DNA from: Verrucomicrobiales bacterium
GTDB taxonomy: Bacteria > Verrucomicrobiota > Verrucomicrobiia > Verrucomicrobiales > DEV007
DNA: 17,153 nucleotides
Assembly: GCA_007123695.1 (NCBI GenBank)
Contig: SLGN01000258.1
Span: forward strand, 1 to 17,153
Direction: 5' to 3'
In this document: piece after piece, positions 16,239 through 17,153 of the stretch
How the letters are laid out: each line of letters begins with the position of its first letter
Numbering within the stretch: the first letter of the stretch is position 1
The notes under the pieces: generated by a model
What the model was told of the DNA's origin: nothing
What the model saw: only the letters and a program-made list of their open reading frames with translations
Database searches by the model: none
Position numbers and translations under genes: made by a program

Positions 16239-17153
16239 ATGAAGGTTCTCGTCGCCTGCGACAAATTCAAGGGTTCGCTCACGGCCGCCGAAGCCTGCGC
16301 CTCCATCGCGGCGGGTTTCCGCGAGGGAGCGGGATCCGATTTGGAGATCCGCGAGCTGCCCGTGGCCGACGGGGGCGACGGCATCGCCGCGACCCTGCTT
16401 GCGGCGATGGGGGGAGAGTGGGTCGAGACGGAGGTGCGCGGTCCCCTCGGCGATCCGGTCCGCGCCGGTTTCGCCCTTGTCGGAGGAGGGCGCAGCGCCG
16501 TCGTCGAGATGGCGCAGGCTTCGGGCCTCGTCCTGCTCGGCGACGGGGAAAGGGACCCCTGGGCCGCATCGACCTACGGCACGGGGCAGCTTCTCCGCGA
16601 GGCGGCGGCACGCGGGGCGGGCGAGATTCTGCTGGGCATCGGCGGCAGCGCCACCAACGACGGCGGCAGCGGCATGGCCGAGGCGCTGGGCTTCCGCTTC
16701 GAGGATGCGGGCGGCGACGCGCTCGCCGACCTGCCCCTCGGACTGGAGCGCGCCGCTCGGCTCGTTTCTCCGGCACGCCTCGTCCTGCCGCCCGTGACCG
16801 TCGCCTGCGACGTGGTCAATCCCCTGCTCGGGGCCGAGGGCTGCACCCGGGTCTACGGACCGCAGAAGGGGATCGCCCCCGAAGATTTCGCCGCCCACGA
16901 AGAGAGGTTGGACCGGCTCGTCTCGCTCGCGGGCGCGGCGGGGCACGAGGCCGCGGATCTCCCCGGCGCCGGTGCGGCCGGCGGTCTCGGTTTCGGCGCG
17001 GTTGTGTTTCTCGGGGCCAAGCTGGTGCCCGGCTTCGATCTCGTGGCCGGCAGGATCGGCCTCGAGTCCGCAGTATTGTGGGCCGATCTCGTCGTCACGG
17101 GCGAAGGGGGGCTCGACGACCAATCGCTGCGGGGAAAGGGGCCGAGATGGGCG
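16239..17153 (+). CDS. Glycerate 2-kinase (GarK/GlxK family), 3' end missing
   Basis: The frame stays open to the edge of the window, giving 305 residues of an expected 375 or so. These enzymes phosphorylate D-glycerate at C2 with ATP, feeding 2-phosphoglycerate into glycolysis. Typical elements are MKVLVACDKFKGSLTAAEAC (1-20), ELPVADGGDGIAATLLAAMG, VEMAQASGLVLL, STYGTGQLLREAAARGAGEI, LLGIGGSATNDGGSGMAEAL, the segment CDVVNPLLGAEGCTRVYGPQ followed by KG, and TGEGGLDDQSLRGKGP near the visible end. It starts 9 nt after the ATPase stop, so the two are probably co-transcribed. No Shine-Dalgarno motif is seen. Confidence 0.93.
   Translation, partial: MKVLVACDKFKGSLTAAEACASIAAGFREGAGSDLEIRELPVADGGDGIAATLLAAMGGEWVETEVRGPLGDPVRAGFALVGGGRSAVVEMAQASGLVLLGDGERDPWAASTYGTGQLLREAAARGAGEILLGIGGSATNDGGSGMAEALGFRFEDAGGDALADLPLGLERAARLVSPARLVLPPVTVACDVVNPLLGAEGCTRVYGPQKGIAPEDFAAHEERLDRLVSLAGAAGHEAADLPGAGAAGGLGFGAVVFLGAKLVPGFDLVAGRIGLESAVLWADLVVTGEGGLDDQSLRGKGPRWA

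Noticed and set aside
14877..17123. 748-codon open frame on the minus strand opposite the ATPase and glycerate kinase genes
   Set aside because: It is the antisense shadow of two well-supported genes in GC-rich DNA. Its product is Arg/Gly/Glu-rich with no recognisable domain.

Overview
The window is about 17 kb of GC-rich bacterial chromosome. It carries the end of a ribosomal-protein (spc/alpha-type) cluster, followed by unrelated housekeeping and envelope genes. The ribosomal cluster reads rplX(partial)-rplE-rpsH-rplF-rplR-rpsE-rplO-secY-map-rpmJ-rpsM-rpsK-rpsD, all on the + strand. rpsN (S14) is absent between L5 and S8, and rpmD (L30) is absent between S5 and L15. infA and adk are not near secY/map, and rpoA/rplQ do not follow rpsD. 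Loss of S14 and L30 from this position, Ala/Pro/Glu-rich N-terminal extensions on S5 and S11, very few Shine-Dalgarno motifs, and a secreted FAD_oxidored-type protein next to a Gly/Tyr-rich TPR protein all suggest the Planctomycetes-Verrucomicrobia-Chlamydiae group. Verrucomicrobiota is my best guess. This is inference; there is no rRNA in the window.

Region 1 (1-7880) encodes 50S and 30S proteins, the SecY translocon channel and methionine aminopeptidase, so ribosome assembly, N-terminal Met removal and protein export are co-encoded. A 235-nt gap before rpmJ has an AT-rich start and three short hairpins, and probably holds a second promoter and a structured leader.

Region 2 (8034-10428, + strand) has a secreted HtrA/trypsin-fold protein that has lost its catalytic His and Ser (a probable pseudoprotease). 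It is followed 31 nt later by an intact M32 zinc carboxypeptidase.

Region 3 (10429-14697, - strand) converges on region 2 across a short array of degenerate heptamer repeats. It carries a secreted FAD-dependent oxidoreductase and a secreted Gly/Tyr/Ser-rich, aromatic, TPR-containing protein. The latter gene is interrupted by an in-frame TGA exactly where a Trp codon is expected. An 85-residue C-terminal domain continues in the same frame beyond it.

Region 4 (15048-17153, + strand) has an orphan ABC-like ATPase followed 9 nt later by a glycerate 2-kinase gene that runs off the end.

The most notable items are the in-frame TGA, the pseudoprotease, the tails on S5 and S11, and the extra C-terminal membrane segment on SecY. 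I found no CRISPR array, insertion sequence, tRNA or rRNA, and no clear defence or biosynthetic system.
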